From positions 1 through 8,156 of the forward strand of contig JBBRGG010000167.1 in assembly GCA_038240875.1 (NCBI GenBank): a stretch of DNA of 8,156 nt. Direction: 5' to 3'. Position 1 is the stretch's first letter. Every line of letters begins with the position of its first letter. Under the pieces are notes generated by a model. The model was not told where the DNA came from and did not search any database. It worked only from the letters and a program-made list of their open reading frames with translations. Origin of the DNA: JBBRGG01 sp038240875. GTDB lineage: Bacteria > Planctomycetota > Phycisphaerae > Phycisphaerales > UBA1924. This document shows, piece after piece, positions 7,239 to 8,156 of the stretch. A program made the position numbers and the translations under genes.

Positions 7239-8156
7239 ATGCGAGTTGCCTCATCGAGTGCGTGTGCGAAGTGGTAGACGTCGATGAAGCGGGTGTAGAG
7301 AGGTGTGGGTGCGGCGCGGATGATGTTGGGCTCGCGGAAGTCGCAGATTACGCCACGGTGTTGAAGGCGGGTGAAGGTGGCGCGAGCGTCGCCTGGCATG
7401 ATGAGAGAGAGTTGGCAGCCACGGCTGTCTGGTTCGCGAGGTGTGAGGACGCGGATGCGAGCGGCTTCGGCGCGGGGCGCGTTAATAGTGTCGATGAGGG
7501 CTTCGAGGTAGGTGGTGAGAATGATGGATTTGGCGCGAAGGCGGTCGATGCTCGCGGCTTCGAAGATGGCGAGGGAAGCCTTTAAGGGCATCATGGCGAA
7601 GATGGGTGGGTTAGAGAGTTGCCAACGGTCGGCGGAGTGGATAGGGACAAAGTCGGGCTTCATCTTGAAGCGGGCGGATGGATCATTTCCCCACCAGCCA
7701 GCGAATTGTTGAAGGTCGCTGCGAGCGACGTGGCGTTCGTGGATGAAGGCGCCAGCGACTGCGCCCGCGCCAGCGTTGAGGTATTTGTAGCTGCACCAGG
7801 CGGCGAAGTCGGCGTCGATGTCGTGGAGGTGCATGGGGACGTTGCCCACAGCGTGGGCGAGATCCCAGCCACAGAGTGCGCCGGCGTCGTGAGCGGCTTT
7901 GGTGATGCGGGGCATGTCAAAGAATTGGCCGGTGAGATAGTTGACGGCGCCGAGCATAACGAGGGCGAGCTTGGAGGCGTTGGCGCGGATGGTTGCTTCG
8001 ATGTCGTCGGTGCGAAGGGTTGATTCGCCGGGGCGGGGCGTGAGGCGGATGATGGAGGTTGCGGGATCAAAGCCATGGAGCGCGGCTTGGCTGGCGACGG
8101 CGTAGGAATCGCTGGGGAAGGCGGAGTCTTCGATGATGATGGCGTGGCGTTCGCGG
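7235..8156 (-). CDS. kynU: Kynureninase, C-terminal 306 residues (cut by right edge)
   Basis: PLP-dependent hydrolase cleaving 3-hydroxykynurenine (or kynurenine) to 3-hydroxyanthranilate (or anthranilate) and alanine. The frame is open from 8155 down to a TGA at 7235-7237. The visible part begins RERHAIIIEDSAFPSDSYAV, the family's EDxAFPSD region, then GFDP and PRPGESTLRTDDIEATI. VNYLTGQFFDM, GWDLAHAVGNVPMHLHD, DFAAWCSYKYLNAGAGAVAG and GWWGND follow. The Lys of SYKYLN (bases 7784-7786) is the expected PLP-binding lysine, and the Asp of WDLAHA binds the cofactor ring. GVICDFREPNIIRAAPTPLY is the usual C-terminal block. Kynureninases are about 415-430 residues, so roughly 110-120 N-terminal residues and the promoter of the set lie to the right. 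The stop overlaps the kmo start (ATGA). With KMO beside it, 3-hydroxykynurenine is the likely substrate. Confidence 0.96.
   Translation of the reverse strand, partial: RERHAIIIEDSAFPSDSYAVASQAALHGFDPATSIIRLTPRPGESTLRTDDIEATIRANASKLALVMLGAVNYLTGQFFDMPRITKAAHDAGALCGWDLAHAVGNVPMHLHDIDADFAAWCSYKYLNAGAGAVAGAFIHERHVARSDLQQFAGWWGNDPSARFKMKPDFVPIHSADRWQLSNPPIFAMMPLKASLAIFEAASIDRLRAKSIILTTYLEALIDTINAPRAEAARIRVLTPREPDSRGCQLSLIMPGDARATFTRLQHRGVICDFREPNIIRAAPTPLYTRFIDVYHFAHALDEATRI

Overview
The window reads as a piece of chromosome from a moderately G+C-rich bacterium, most likely a planctomycete and perhaps of the Phycisphaerae type. This is inferred from the style of the membrane pyrophosphatase, the arginine-rich bS21 protein and an ACCACAGAGGCAC-type intergenic repeat that I recall from such genomes; there is no rRNA or other marker to settle it. 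I see no transposase, integrase, phage gene, CRISPR array, tRNA or rRNA.

Layout, left to right. (1) 1-1965, minus: the N-terminal 655 residues of an ion-pumping membrane pyrophosphatase (hppA), cut by the left edge, with a TTG start behind a clear Shine-Dalgarno sequence. (2) 1966-2702: 737 bases with no credible gene, holding a 14-base tandem repeat and small hairpins. (3) 2703-2912, minus: rpsU (ribosomal protein bS21), preceded by a non-coding leader containing a hairpin plus T-run that looks like an intrinsic terminator or attenuator. (4) 3288-4681, plus: a YacP-like NYN/PIN-domain protein and, overlapping it by ATGA, a small predicted lipoprotein. (5) 4703-8156, minus: a kynurenine-pathway gene set transcribed kynU-kmo-kynB. 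kynU is cut by the right edge and overlaps kmo by ATGA; kynB follows after a 259-base purine/pyrimidine-asymmetric spacer.

The kyn genes fit together as tryptophan catabolism. KynB hydrolyses N-formylkynurenine, KMO hydroxylates kynurenine, and kynureninase releases 3-hydroxyanthranilate, normally a precursor of quinolinate and NAD. The first enzyme (tryptophan or indoleamine dioxygenase) and the 3-hydroxyanthranilate dioxygenase are not in the window.

The most notable non-gene signal is a 14-bp perfect palindrome inside kynB that matches the chromosomal parS centromere sequence bound by ParB. If genuine, it would place this locus in the origin-proximal part of the chromosome. The second is the terminator-like hairpin in the rpsU leader. 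I found no convincing evidence of a wholly new system; the gene content is mostly housekeeping and metabolic.
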